Shown here: positions 46,945 to 58,526 of the stretch, piece by piece
Numbering within the stretch: position 1 is the first letter of the stretch
Layout: every line of letters starts with the position of its first letter
Source: Chenopodium formosanum
Lineage: Eukaryota; Streptophyta; Magnoliopsida; Caryophyllales; Amaranthaceae
Assembly (NCBI GenBank): GCA_024500155.1
Contig: CM044869.1
Location: forward strand, 38,379,398-38,443,397
DNA: 64,000 bases
Direction: 5' to 3'
Program-made: the position numbers and the translations under genes
Notes under the pieces: generated by a model
What the model was told of the DNA's origin: nothing
The model's database searches: none
The model's input: the letters and a program-made list of their open reading frames with translations, nothing else

Positions 46945-47139
46945 CTTATCCCAATCTTGTTCGTTTAAGGGATTAGATTGATAAATTTTTCTAGGTTGCA
47001 GTACCTTCTTCCTTTGTCGTGCCGCATAATTTCTGGCAGATTCGTACTAATGTGGCTGGGGTCACTGTTTCTCCTTCCGAGTCTGTCCGAGAGATGGATG
47101 CTTTTGATGCACCGTAGGGAGCAGGCACGGGTGATTCTA
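46945..47139 (+). pseudogene. Gypsy-type ORF, second part, cut by copia-2
   Basis: After a short stretch with a TTCTAG-type acceptor, an open phrase VPSSFVVPHNFWQIRTN followed by SPSESVREMDAFDAP occurs. It continues the gene interrupted at 40896 and is cut by the copia-2 LTR. Confidence 0.5.
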
Positions 47140-48237
47140 AGTTAAATAGAATGGTGTCCTTCAAACAAGTGTATTATTCCGATAAAGGGTTCAGAGCTGT
47201 TGAAAAGCTATTTATTCAGTAAGTTCAAGTGATCGAAATGCCTAGTTGGAGGCCGCTTCCGATGAGTAATATTAATGTATAATTAATATTACAGCTTAAT
47301 CTTGAATATACCCTTCGGGTCACACCCCAGCAACTAACGATCAGACATGACGAATTAATCCGAAAGTAATTAATGAGTCACTCGAGTATTGTGAACAAAG
47401 ACGTCGGATTCCGAGCTTAGAGCATCGAAACTGAATCTAAAAAGTCAAGCCAACATTTAGAAATTGGCGAGACGGGAAAATGCTTCAAGTAACAAGTAAA
47501 AACTCTAGCCGCGCGAAAGACTAGTGTAGCGCGCCATGCGGCAACGTGGCACGGTGGTAGCGCGCCACCTTCGCGGTACCATGTGGCAAGGGCTGCGGAC
47601 CCGGGTGACGGGCCATGGATGCGGGCCGAAAGGTGGCGACCCAACCGAACCCATCTTGGGGCTCAAGGTTGGGTGCCACATGGTTAGCTCACAATGGATG
47701 TGAGCTGCGTTGGGGAGCAAGTGGTCCTTACCTAACCATGTGACACTTGTTACTTAGTTATTCCTTGATTTATTTAACTAGGAATTGAATTCAACATTCT
47801 TTACATGTGGGATCTTTTTGTGAAAAAGTCCCACATTGAAAGATGAGTGGAATTCACAAGGAAGCACTCCTTATTAATAGCCAAGGCATACCTTAGGATT
47901 GTTCACTTGAGTAAGAGCTCAATTAGGCATCTCCATTTGAGAGAAAACCTATAAGCTCATTAATTACTCAAGAGTCTTTTTGGTCGGACTTGGCTAACCT
48001 CCAAGTAGTAGACCGGTTGGGTCGAGTTGTGGGTGGACTTCGTTGGAGGTCCTTGCCATTTGTGAGGCTTGGCTTTTCTCAAGTAAGAGCTTCATCCGGT
48101 TGACCAAAGCACGCTACAAGGGTAATTTAGTCTTTTCTCTATTCTTTTTATTTATGCATTTTATTATATTGATTGTGAGTTTGTTCTTGGGCTCGGGTTT
48201 TATTTTCGCTGTGATTCGGACTCATCGAAACCCAACA
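47140..48237 (+). repeat. Copia-2 5' LTR (1098 bp)
   Basis: Starts (T/A)GTTAAATAGAATGGTGTCC and ends GAAACCCAACA, aligned to both copia-1 LTRs at its two ends. The GC-rich centre (47505-47720) is a different sequence (GCGCGCCA words instead of GCTAGC words) and is shorter, which explains the length difference. Confidence 0.82.
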
Positions 48238-48238
48238 G

Positions 48239-48251
48239 CAGTATCGGAGTC
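48239..48251 (+). promoter_or_regulatory. Copia-2 primer-binding site, initiator tRNA-Met type
   Basis: CAGTATCGGAGTC directly after the LTR resembles the initiator-Met site TGGTATCAGAGCC with four changes. Confidence 0.65.
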
Positions 48252-49621
48252 TTGCTCATTTATTTTTATAAAAAATAATTTTCAAGGTGTTTTTTATGAT
48301 TTATTTTTCTAGTTTATGTTAATAATTAGATTAGTAGCTCGGTTTTATTAATTTTAAAGCTGATTTTTGGCCCCGAACAAAGATTTTTGCCCAAAAATAG
48401 TTAATTTTGGGTGGAAACATCGTTATGGAAACGTTTTAACCTTGATAGGACTGTAAAAAAGGCCAAAATCTGACCAAAAATGCCTTTTTTGAGGGTTTTT
48501 TCTTTTTGACGAAAATTTTAAATCTTTTAACCTTCAATCTTAATGGCATACTTATGGTGATTATGTATATGGTTCTTTCCTTAATGTTTCTGCATTTTGA
48601 CCTCTTTAAGCACGGTTATTTTATAGTAATTAGTGTTGAAATATTGGTTAAATTTTCACATAATTGCAAATCCATTGCATTAAGTGTGAAAATTTTGTTC
48701 TTTGAGGCTTCTAAATACTAAAGATACAATCTTTAATTGTTTTAAGTGGTTGAAACTTTGAGTTACTAAATTCCATGAATTTTTGTTGAACTTTTGATTT
48801 AATCATGTATTAAGTTGATTGGAATCATAAAGTTTCAATCTTGTGATAGAAATTTCATTTATCTTCATATTGGAAGATATAATTTTTCAAGGATTTACAA
48901 GTTAAAGTTAGAATCTTTATTTGAATTTTATGTTTATAATTCCAACTCCCTTTATTTTGTCAAATCTCATGATTAATTTATATTAATTAAATTAATAGTG
49001 AGAATAGGATTATTTATTTTATTGCATCAAGTTGAACCAATTTTAATAAAGAATAGTTCTTGGGAATAATTTTGGATTTGTGCAATGTAATGAATTTTAT
49101 TTAAGTTGACTTGTTATAATTTTTCATTTTGCTCATTAAATTAATTCTAAAATCAATTTGGAGTTAATTAATAAAGTCACGCAAATAATCGGATTTAATC
49201 CCGAGAGTGTGGCACGCAAACCAAGGCCACACCACCCTCGTCCAGTCGGGTTGCTAAGCAGCCCACATGTGGCTGCCAAGGGTTGGTGCGCTTGGTGTGC
49301 GCCACACACTAAGATGTGTGGTTGCTGCCTTGGTGCGTGCAGTACTTGGTGCTGTTGCGGGGTGTGCGTGTGGGGTGTTGCCTGCTTACAACACGATGTG
49401 CACAACCCACACTCAGCACGTAAGCCCCGGTTTTAAGGCTGTGCTAATTTTGCGGTGTTAGCCGTTTTATTTATTTTAATTATGATTATTAATTTAAATT
49501 AAAATTAAAATTTTTGAGTCTAGACCTCAGTTTTGAGCGGCATTTGCAATATTTTATTTTGGCAAAATTTTGTGTTTACCGACTTAATTAATTGGATTAA
49601 TTAAGATGGGTGCGGAATTTA
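48252..49621 (+). other. Copia-2 leader, left half
   Basis: Non-coding; aligns with 12972-14515 of copia-1, including a GC-rich island at 49200-49430. Ends in GGAATTTA, the CACTA-3 target. Confidence 0.7.
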
Positions 49622-49859
49622 CACTACTACAAAAAGTGGCAAAGGGACCCCTTTTAAGAGACCCGTTGTACAATTTAACGGGTCTATTTTATATAAAAGA
49701 CCCTACATTACACGTAACGGGTCTGTAATAGTAGGCGCTAAATATTATGTTTTGCGGTTTGAAACTACAAGGTAATATTAAAGACCCGTTATTATTTACA
49801 ACGTATCTCTTAGGTAAGAGACCTGTTGTTTAAAACGGGTCTCATACATGTAAGGTAAA

Positions 49860-50905
49860 AAAATAATGTTAATACTTCGATTTCTACAGAGTTCCATTAT
49901 TGTCGCCTATCTTATTTTCCATTCCCTCCCAAATTCCTACCCAAAATAAACCCTTCAATTTCATAAAAAAAAACCCTCTTCAATTTTTCAATTGCTGCCT
50001 CAGCCGAAGAACATTGAATTTCATGTCTTCAATTTTTCATCAAATTCCCAAATGAACATTTGATTTCATCGATTGTACTACGGCCAGTGTTATTGGTAGC
50101 GCTGCCCATCTTTGGGTTTTCTTCAAAAAAACAAAAGAAAAAGAAAGAAAGAGCAGCAGCTCTTCCACGGCTCCTCCACAGCTCCTCCACGGCTCTTCCA
50201 CGGCTCCACCACAAACTTAAAGGTTAGAATTTTGGCTTAATTGATGCATGTATGCTTTGTTAGGGTTTTGTGTATCGATTATATATTTGTTTGTGACTTT
50301 TTTAATTTAATTTATTTTAGACTTATTGGTTTGTTTGTGGAGATGAAATATTGAAATAAAAATTTTATCTTGTTCGACATTTGTTGGCGAAATCTGCTAT
50401 TATAGAAATGAAAAAGAAATTGCACCAGTAACTCGTCAATGTTGGGAAAATCTACTATTATTTTAGTTAATGTTGGGTTGCTTATTAAAAGTTGTAAGTC
50501 TATTCAAATTTCTGCTACTTGAATTTTCATATCAAGTGTTGGTTCGTCGTTTTATTTTCTGGGTTTTATGATGGTTTTAGTTTCTATGCTTTATGATGTT
50601 TAATATTCTGGGTTTTTCCCTTTAAATACTTCATAATTTTAGATTGTATGACATCTTTATTGTGGTTGGGATTTCCAAATTGTTTTTTTTTTTTTGTTTT
50701 TTTTATTACAAATGCACTATTGATTCATGCATGTACTCAAAATCGTGAGTTTCGTTGTTTATTGGTTCCTGAGTTATGTTTTTTGTTAATTTAATTATTA
50801 GAATATGAGGGGAAAGGTGTAGGGAGAGGGGCAGGGACAGGAGTGTATAAAAATTAAATAAAATAATTAGAATGGGATTAATTATTGTTCTGTAGACAAT
50901 ATTAA
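49860..50905 (+). other. CACTA-3 5' region, no gene
   Basis: Between the subterminal repeats and the transposase start. A C/T- and CTCC-rich stretch at 50140-50215 followed by AAAGGTTAGA could be a leader exon and donor. Nothing else is recognised. Confidence 0.4.
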
Positions 50906-53900
50906 ATGGATCGAAGTTGGATAACAACAACTAAGCCAGGTGACCCAAAATATCAAGTAGGTGTAAGAGAATTTGTTAAGTTTGCAGTTAAGAATAGTGG
51001 AGGTCGCCTTAAGCTACCATGCCCTTGTCACATGTGCCAGAATTTCTTGTACAAGAGACTCGAAGAGATACTTAATCACTTGGAGAAATGAGAATTTAAT
51101 AAAACATATACCCGTTGGATTTGGCATGGAGAATGTAGGGATGAAGCTTCGGTGAGTAACTTTTTAGATAATGCTAATGAAGGTCAACATACAAATGTGG
51201 GAGATAGATTAGAGGAAATGCTCCATGTAGTACATGAGAATTTTGATGAAGATCCCACTAGATTTGAGAGCTTATTAAGTGACTCTGAAAAGCCTTTGTA
51301 TGAAAGTTGCACTAAATACACAAGGTTGTCTGCCATACTTAAGCTGTATAACTTGAAGGCGGGTCATGGTTTAACTAATCAAAGCTTTAATATGATCCTA
51401 GAATTGGTAAAAGACATGCTTCCAGATGATAATGTCCTTCCGAGTTGTACATATGAGGCAAAAAAGACATTGAGTGTCATGGGTTTACCTTATGAAAGAA
51501 TTCATGCTTGCCCTAACGGTTGCATGTTGTATCGAAATGAGAATGAATCGTTAGAGAGATGTGCAATTTGTAATGCCTTGCGATACAAAAATGATGAAGG
51601 ACGAGTGCCTGCTAAGGTATTATGGTACTTTCCAATAATACCTAGGTTTAAAAGGCTGTTTTCTAACGCCGGAGATGCTGAAAAGTTAACATGGCATGCC
51701 TATGGTCGAGAGGATGACGGAATGCTTAGACATCCTGCTGATTCCCCACAATGGAGGTTTATTGATGGAGAATTTCCAGAGTTTGCCAAAGAAAAGCGTA
51801 ATTTACACCTTGCTTTGTCTATAGATGGCTTCAATCCATTTGGCTCATTGAGTAGCACTTATAGTACATGGCCTGTTGTTTTGATTACCTACAACTTACC
51901 TCCTGCACTTTGCATGAAAAGAAGGTATATGATGTTATCACTACTAATTTCTAGTCCAAGGCAGCCTAGAAATGATATTGATGTGTATTTGGCTCCACTA
52001 ATTGATGATTTGAAGATGTTATGGGAAACAGCTGTAGAGGTGTTCGATGCACATCGAAACGAGAATTTCAATTTAAAAGCAATGTTGTTCTGTACTATTC
52101 AAGATTTTCCAGCATATGGTAATCTATCAAGATACACTATTTACGGGAAAACTGCTTGTCCCATATGCATGGAGGGTTTTCCAGGAAGGTGGTTGAGTGC
52201 ATCTAAGAAGAATGTTTTTAATGGGAATCGTATATTTTTTCCATGTACTTATCACTATCGCAACTTGAAAAAGGCCTTCAATGGACAACAAGAGTATAGG
52301 GTGCACCCTAAGATACTATCTGGAGTAGAGGTGTTTCAAAAGATCAAAGATCTCAAGATCACATATGGTAAGAAGCATAAAAAACTTCTTCCTCAACAGA
52401 GATTCAAAAAGTGTTCAATATTATGGAGCTTACCATATTGGAAATTCCTTTTTGTGAGACATTCTCTTGATGTGATGCATATTGAGAAAAATGTGTGTGA
52501 TAGTGTTATTTGGTACACTATTAAATATTAGTGGAAAGACCAAATATGGGGAGAAAGCTAGAGATGACTTAAAGGAAATGGGGATTAGAGATGAACTCCA
52601 TGTGGTTGAGAATGAGAATGGTCGAAAGTACTTGCCACCGGCTGCTTATACGCTCTCTAGAAAAGAAAAAATCGAGTTATGTCAGGGTGAAAGTGCCAGA
52701 AGGTTATTCTTTTAACATTCGCAACCTTGTAAACATGGAAAGTTTGAAACTTGTGGGCCTTAAGTCTCATGATTGTCATGTTTTGATGCAAAATTTGTTG
52801 CCCGTAGCTATTCGTTCAATATTGCCTAAAAATGTTCGATATGCCATTACTAGACTTTGTTTGTTTTTTAATGCAATCTATAGTAAAGTCGTTGATCCCG
52901 AACATTTGAATGCTTTGGAGGAAGAAATTGTTATAATTTTATGTCAATTAGAGATGTACTTTCCTCCATCTTTTTTTTGATATCATGGTTCATTTGATGG
53001 TTCACTTGGTAAGAGAGATAAGATTTTGTGGTCCAATATATTTGAGAGTTTAATGGGCTTTTGAAAGGCAAATGAGAACATACCAAGGGTATGTGAAGAA
53101 TACTTATCGACCTGAAGGTTGTATTGCTGACCGACTTTTCTATGAAGAAGTACTACAATATGTAGGTGACTTTATGGTAAATTCAATGAGAATAGGGATT
53201 CATGAATCTCATCATAGTTGACGAATGGAGGGTGTGGGAACCTTAGGTCGTAAGCAACGTGATATGTGTTATGAAAATTGGCAGAAGGCACACTCATATA
53301 TTCTGCATAATGAGGATGAAGTTGCACCCTTTGTTGAAAGACATATGAGACACTTGAGAAAGTACAATCCAAGAGCAAGCGAAAAGGCATTAGCTGACAA
53401 ACATAGCAAATCATTGTTTTCTTGGTTCAAAGATGAAGTAATGAGGGAGCTCGATGACTCTTCAATAGTAATTTCAGATCGAGTCAAGAGTTAAGCATAT
53501 GGACCTGACTTTAGTGCAACATACTATTCAGGATATGTTATAAATGGTTGCACTTTTTACACAAAGTTCCAAGATGAAAATAGCACTATGCAAAATAGTT
53601 GGGTCACTTTAGAGGCTCAGCTATTCACTTTGCTAGTGCAAAAGATAAGAATCCCATGTGTGGTACAATGAGATACTATGGAGTCATTGAAGAGATTTGT
53701 GAGTTGCATTACACCATGTTTTCGATTCCTCTTTTCAAATGTCAATGGGTTCACAGCAACTACGGTGTTGAAGAAAGTAATTTGGGACTTATTTTGGTCA
53801 ATCTTAACAAGGTTGGTCACAAAGAGGATCCTTTTATTTTAGCTACCCAAGCTAAGCAAATTTTTTATATGACTGACCCCTTAGATAAGCGAAGGTCAGT

Positions 53901-54122
53901 AGTCATAACACCAAGGCCTCGACACTCCATCGATAATTGTTGTTTTTATAGTGTGTTAATGACTCCTTCTTTAACAAGAAAAGTAGTGGATGATAATGTT
54001 GATGACTCTTCAATATATGTGAGAGATGATCATAATGAGGTTACATGGGTTGAAGATAAAAAGAAGAAAAAAAATGTCAAGCGAAAGCAATCTCGTAAAA
54101 CATGTAAATATTTTTTTTTATA
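50906..54122 (+). pseudogene. tnp2: CACTA-3 tnp2 transposase with DUF4218- and DUF4216-like parts
   Basis: From ATG 50906, MDRSWITTT and CPCHMCQNFLYKR form the transposase-associated zinc region. One TGA (51089-51091) interrupts an otherwise continuous frame to 52531. The tnp2 core reads CPNGCMLYRNENESLERCAIC, then LSIDGFNPFGSLSSTYSTWPV and FCTIQDFPAYGNLS, then CPICMEG and SLDVMHIEKNVCDSV. The Asp of LSIDG, Asp of IQDFPAY and Glu of HIEKNV are the likely DDE residues. Frameshifts near 52505 and 52690 follow. The DUF4218-like part comes next (KSHDCHVLMQNLLPVAIR, LCQLEMYFPPSFF), then a part with NPRASEKALADKHSKSLFSW (53225-53494), and the DUF4216-like part to about 54100 (YYGVIEEICELHY; FKCQWVHSN). 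The protein would bind element ends and cut DNA. Roughly six disruptions make it inactive. Confidence 0.87.
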
Positions 54123-55006
54123 AAGTGTTAACTTGTTTTTATTATTGGTTTTTCTTTAGGAAGTCCTACTTAAAATTTTGGTTTTATTATTACAATGACT
54201 TTTGCATTCAACTAACCTATTAAATTTATTTTTCTGTTTTTTTTATAGGTTGATGGCTAGAAAGAAAAAACGTGTACGCCCATCCAATGATGGTGACACA
54301 CTACATTCTGAGGATTATGAGAAAATAAGGCGTGAGGATGAGAGGGGTCGTACTACACTTGCTATGGTGGGGAAGGCGATCCAAGCTGGCACCAAGATTC
54401 GTTTGGAGTGGCATCCTATTAAAAGAATTCCAGTTGGAGAGCACAAGTCTCATTTCTCCACCTACATTGGTGTTGTTGCCCGTGAAAGAGTAACGATTAC
54501 TTATAAGGAGTGGTCTGACCTTCCAAATGGAGTCTTAGACGAAGTCTACAATGCTATCACAGTAAGCAAACATATTCAGTTATAAGTTATTTGAATAAGT
54601 CATACAATATACTTTAACAAAGGAAGGTTTAATAATTCTGTATCAACAATGCAGAAGGGATTTTATGTCATCGAGAATCGCAAAAATTGGATATTGACAC
54701 TATCTTCTAAGCGATGGAAAGCTTTCAAGACTAGGTTAAGACTTGAATGGATGTATCTAGAAGATGGAGCAGTCAGACAACAACCCCCATGGAAATATCC
54801 TTTAATAAAAGATACAGATTGGGAGATGTTCGTCAAATATTGTACTTCGAAGGAGTTTCAGGTAGCTGTTATATTTTTATGAAATAATCTAAGTGTTAGA
54901 TTCAAATTTAGCTACATGATCCTAAACAATCCCTTGCCTTGCAAACACCCCTTTTCCCTACCATTTCCTTAAATCAGTCCTGAATTTAGCAAACAACTCA
55001 GCTTTG

Positions 55007-55284
55007 GAATTCAGTTCTGAATTCAGCTTTGAAATTCAGTTCTGAATTCAGCTTTGAAATTCAGTTCTGAATTCAGCTTTGAAATTCAATTCTGAATTCA
55101 GCTTTGAAATTCAGTTCTGAATTCAGATGCGAAATTCAGTTCTGAATCCATTTTTGAAATTCAGTTTTGAATTAAGCTGTGAAATTCAGTTCTGAATCCA
55201 TTTCTGAAATTCAGTTCTGAATCCAGTTCTAAATTTCAATTCTGAAATTCAGTTCTGAAATTTAGTTTTGAAATTCAGCTCTGA
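55007..55284. repeat. Tandem repeat of ATTCAGTTCTGA / ATTCAGCTTTGAA, about 25-bp unit
   Basis: At least ten units with drift, inside the second intron of the CACTA-3 second gene. The same words recur at 59835-59960, in the last intron. Confidence 0.85.
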
Positions 55285-55623
55285 GCATCTTCCTACAATC
55301 TGGTTTCAATAGGCTATGCCTGGAAACCGATTGCTTGAATCTTTACCACTATTTGGTGAAAGTCTGATGCTAGTCCCTCCGAGTTTGGTTCAATAACTTT
55401 AGACATTTTACGGCTTTCTTTGTCTTGTGTTTCTGTTTCTTTTTCTTTTGTCGAGAGGGAGGGGAATCGAGTTGCTCATAGTTTAGCTTCTCTAAGTAGT
55501 AACTATGAGGATGCTATGGTATGGATGGAAGACATCCCAGGTGCTCTTATGGAGCTTGTAATGGTTGATTTCAGCCCCCCTGCTGCTTAATAAATTCTGC
55601 CACTACTTCCCATATAAAAAAAA
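55285..55623 (+). mobile_element. 5'-truncated LINE insertion, 339 bp, with 15-bp target duplication
   Basis: GAAATTCAGCTCTGA is present at 55270-55284 and again at 55624-55638. The insert ends in an A-run (AAAAAAAA to 55623). It encodes the last part of a LINE RNase H domain: DCLNLYHYLV, then VSVSFSFVEREGNRVAHSLA and EDIPGALMELVMVDFS, with a stop 40 bases before the A-run. Truncated start, A-tail and long duplication are the marks of target-primed reverse transcription. It lies in an intron and inside the tandem repeat above. Confidence 0.9.
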
Positions 55624-58526
55624 GAAATTCAGCTCTGAAATTCACTTTATCCCCTTTACAAAGCTTATATGTTTTGATGCTTTATAAGTTTATGTTAGGC
55701 TTCCTCTACCAAGATAGTGTATTGTGAATTTAATCTCAAATTTTTTTGTTGGAATTGAGTGAAAAAAATCGCGTAAGGGCAAAGAAGAAGACCTCAAAGT
55801 ATCGAGGAGGCCGACTTGGGTATCAATATTTTGAAGAACAAATAGCGAGTTTGACATTTATTGTACATGTTACTGCCATATATACAGTACTGGTGTTGAA
55901 ATTTTCCTCCAAATATACTTCAAACATAAGTCTACATTAATTTTGTACAATGCCAGAAAAAGTACTTGAAAAACAGGGAGTCCATGTGTCACAAGTGCCA
56001 CACTACTTGACTTGGATCAAAGCTCATTCTCAGGTCAAAGATGGAATCATATTTTTTGAAAATCCACTCGATATGGAAATCCATGAAGCTATAGTAAGAA
56101 ATCTAATGAAGACTCTTCTGCACAACAATTTTTTTTTTTCATTAAATTCTTGTGAATGATGGCCTTGATTTGAATTTATTTCAATTGGTTTCATCTATTA
56201 AATTACAGATTGTAGTGGAGGCTCAAGCTCAAAGAGGAGAATTCGTGTGCAATGGTCGGGATGACATATTAGCAAGAGCATTGAATAAGCGTGAGCATGG
56301 TGGTTTAGTGAGGACAATTGGATCAGGTATCACAAATAAGGAACATTTTGGCTTTAACAAACCAACTGCACCAAGCCAATTGTATGCAAAAATCGGCATG
56401 ATGCAATCAGAGATGGGAACTATGAAAAATAATCAGAATATATTATTGTCTTTCATCATGTCATGCTTAAATCAGGAGCAATTGAAATCATTCATGGCCA
56501 TCTTTGGTCAATCAAATACTTTTGGTCAATTTGGCAGTTTGGGTGGGCTGGTTGGTTAATTTGGCAATGGTGGTAGTCAGCCTGCTTTTGGTAGTCAGTC
56601 TAGTTCTGGTGGTCAGTCTGGTCATGGTCAACAGGTTAGTTCTTCTGGTCAGACTACTTTTGGGGGTCAAGCTGGTTCTGGTGGTTAGACTGGTTTTGGT
56701 GGTCAAGCTGAATTTGGTGGTTTTGGTGGTCTTGATGGTAATAGGTTAGGTTTTACCCAATCAAATAATTTGGTTGACCATGGAATTCTTAACATTCCAC
56801 TTACACAACTACTAACTAGAGGGGTTGAGCGACAACAAAGTGAAGGTCATCAATTGTTAGAGTCTCAATTTGAGGATGCTGCTAATGTTTCACGTGATAA
56901 TGAGGCTCAACTAAGTCTTCCCGTGCACCAGGTTCATCATCAAAGCTCTGAGGCTGAGATGTACCATGTTTCTTGGCCTCAAACAGAGCAAATTAATCAA
57001 CCTGACCATGCACATCAGAACAATCATGATTATATATCAACTGATCTTGGCCTCCAACAGAGCAATTTCAGTTTTCCTAAGGTATTGTATTAAAAGTCTT
57101 ACATCTTCAAATTTAAATTATGTATATGAAATTTGATCGTGTCATAACTTGTATAGGGCTGGAGTGATTGTCAACTGGCTATTGAGGATGGTGATAAAGG
57201 ACATGTAATTGTTGCTAATGGGAAAGTCTATATAGAGAAGGAAGAAGAAGTCATCTGAAATCATGTCCAATCACTACCCCCTGGTCACCGCCGAGTCTCT
57301 ATTATAGAAGATATTGTGCCGAATGCTCCCTTGCCATGTCCAAACGAAGCATTAATCTTTGTTTGCCAAGCTAAGAAGAGTTACACTGCTTGGCCAATTC
57401 ACTTGATTCTTCCAGTTAAGGTATTGTATTGAAAGTTTTAACTATAAATTCCTTGTTTTCCCTATTAATGTTATATTAGTTTTTTTACGAACTAAATTTA
57501 GTTCAAAATTGATTTTAACTTAAGAGTTGCATTTACTTGATATATGTTGTTTGTTTATGTGAAAGGCTGATGTGCACCTGGAAAAAGACGTGACTACTCC
57601 ATCCCCAAGATCGGCATCATCCCAAACATCAAGCACTGACATGTATCTTTTCAGCGCTGAAGATTGTGAAAAAGTGACTCCTAGTTGGTTACAATCGTTA
57701 AAAAGTCATGCTCTGGGAATGAAAAAGAGGAGTGAATCCATCTCCTTAAGTTTCCAAAAAACTGTATTTTTGACTGAACATGGGTTAATGTTACTCTAGA
57801 CTACGAAGATTTACTTAATTGGTGTTTCCAGAAAGAGATCGGAGCAGCTCCCTTGAATATTTTCATGAAGTAAGTTCATTTACATTCTTAAGATTAGAGA
57901 ATTTCTATTTTCAGTAACTTCTTACATGTTTGACCTTTTATGGATGGCGGGGAAAGGTACTTGAAAGAGCAATGTCAAGACGAAGGAATTTCGGGTATGT
58001 TTGGATTTTGCGATTCCAATGTTCTATCCCCAATGACTCCAACAATAGAAGAGGAAAACCCGTCTACATACTTAGCTTGTGCGTTTGGGTGCAATGAGGC
58101 AAAGAATCGTAACCAATTATTCTTTGCACCTTATAATGAAAAGTACGTGCATTATGTGTTTTCTCTACAATAGCTGATAATTATTGATATGTTACTTTAT
58201 TAACTTTTCGTGTAATTTGTATGTAGTCGGAATTGGATGTTAGCTGTTATTAGCCCTTGGAATGGGATAGTCTACTGGTTGGACCCAAGTGGAGCAGACA
58301 GCATACCTGAGTTTGCTAAAACAGTCATCAATGAGTAAGCAATTGAGTAATCATTTAATGACTTCATTATGTTTGTATCGATTTTCAAGTAATTGGTATT
58401 TTTGTCATTATTATCATTTGATCATGTCATAATTATGTAGGGGAATCAAACAATTTAGCGTTGTCCATCGCAAGGATATCAAGAAAATAAAAAAGGATGC
58501 ATATATTGGGTGAAAGCAACCAAAGG

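Larger units (their letters stand above)
38188..47139 (+). mobile_element. Gypsy-type retroelement, left part, split by CACTA-2 and copia-2
   Basis: A TGTTTCGGGTACGG terminus at 38188 abuts LINE sequence, which suggests an LTR start. About 1.1 kb of LTR-like sequence with internal repeats and a pyrimidine-rich leader with introns is followed by a gag-like ORF of the 'putative gypsy type transposon' family (39820-40896, resuming at 46945). CACTA-2 interrupts that ORF and copia-2 truncates it at 47140. The element's right part lies beyond copia-2, outside the window, so LTR pairing cannot be checked here. Confidence 0.5.

Noticed and set aside
56504..56749. 81-codon Val/Leu-rich + frame
   Set aside because: Shifted frame over the FG-rich tract; the GQ/FG frame fits the flanking exon.
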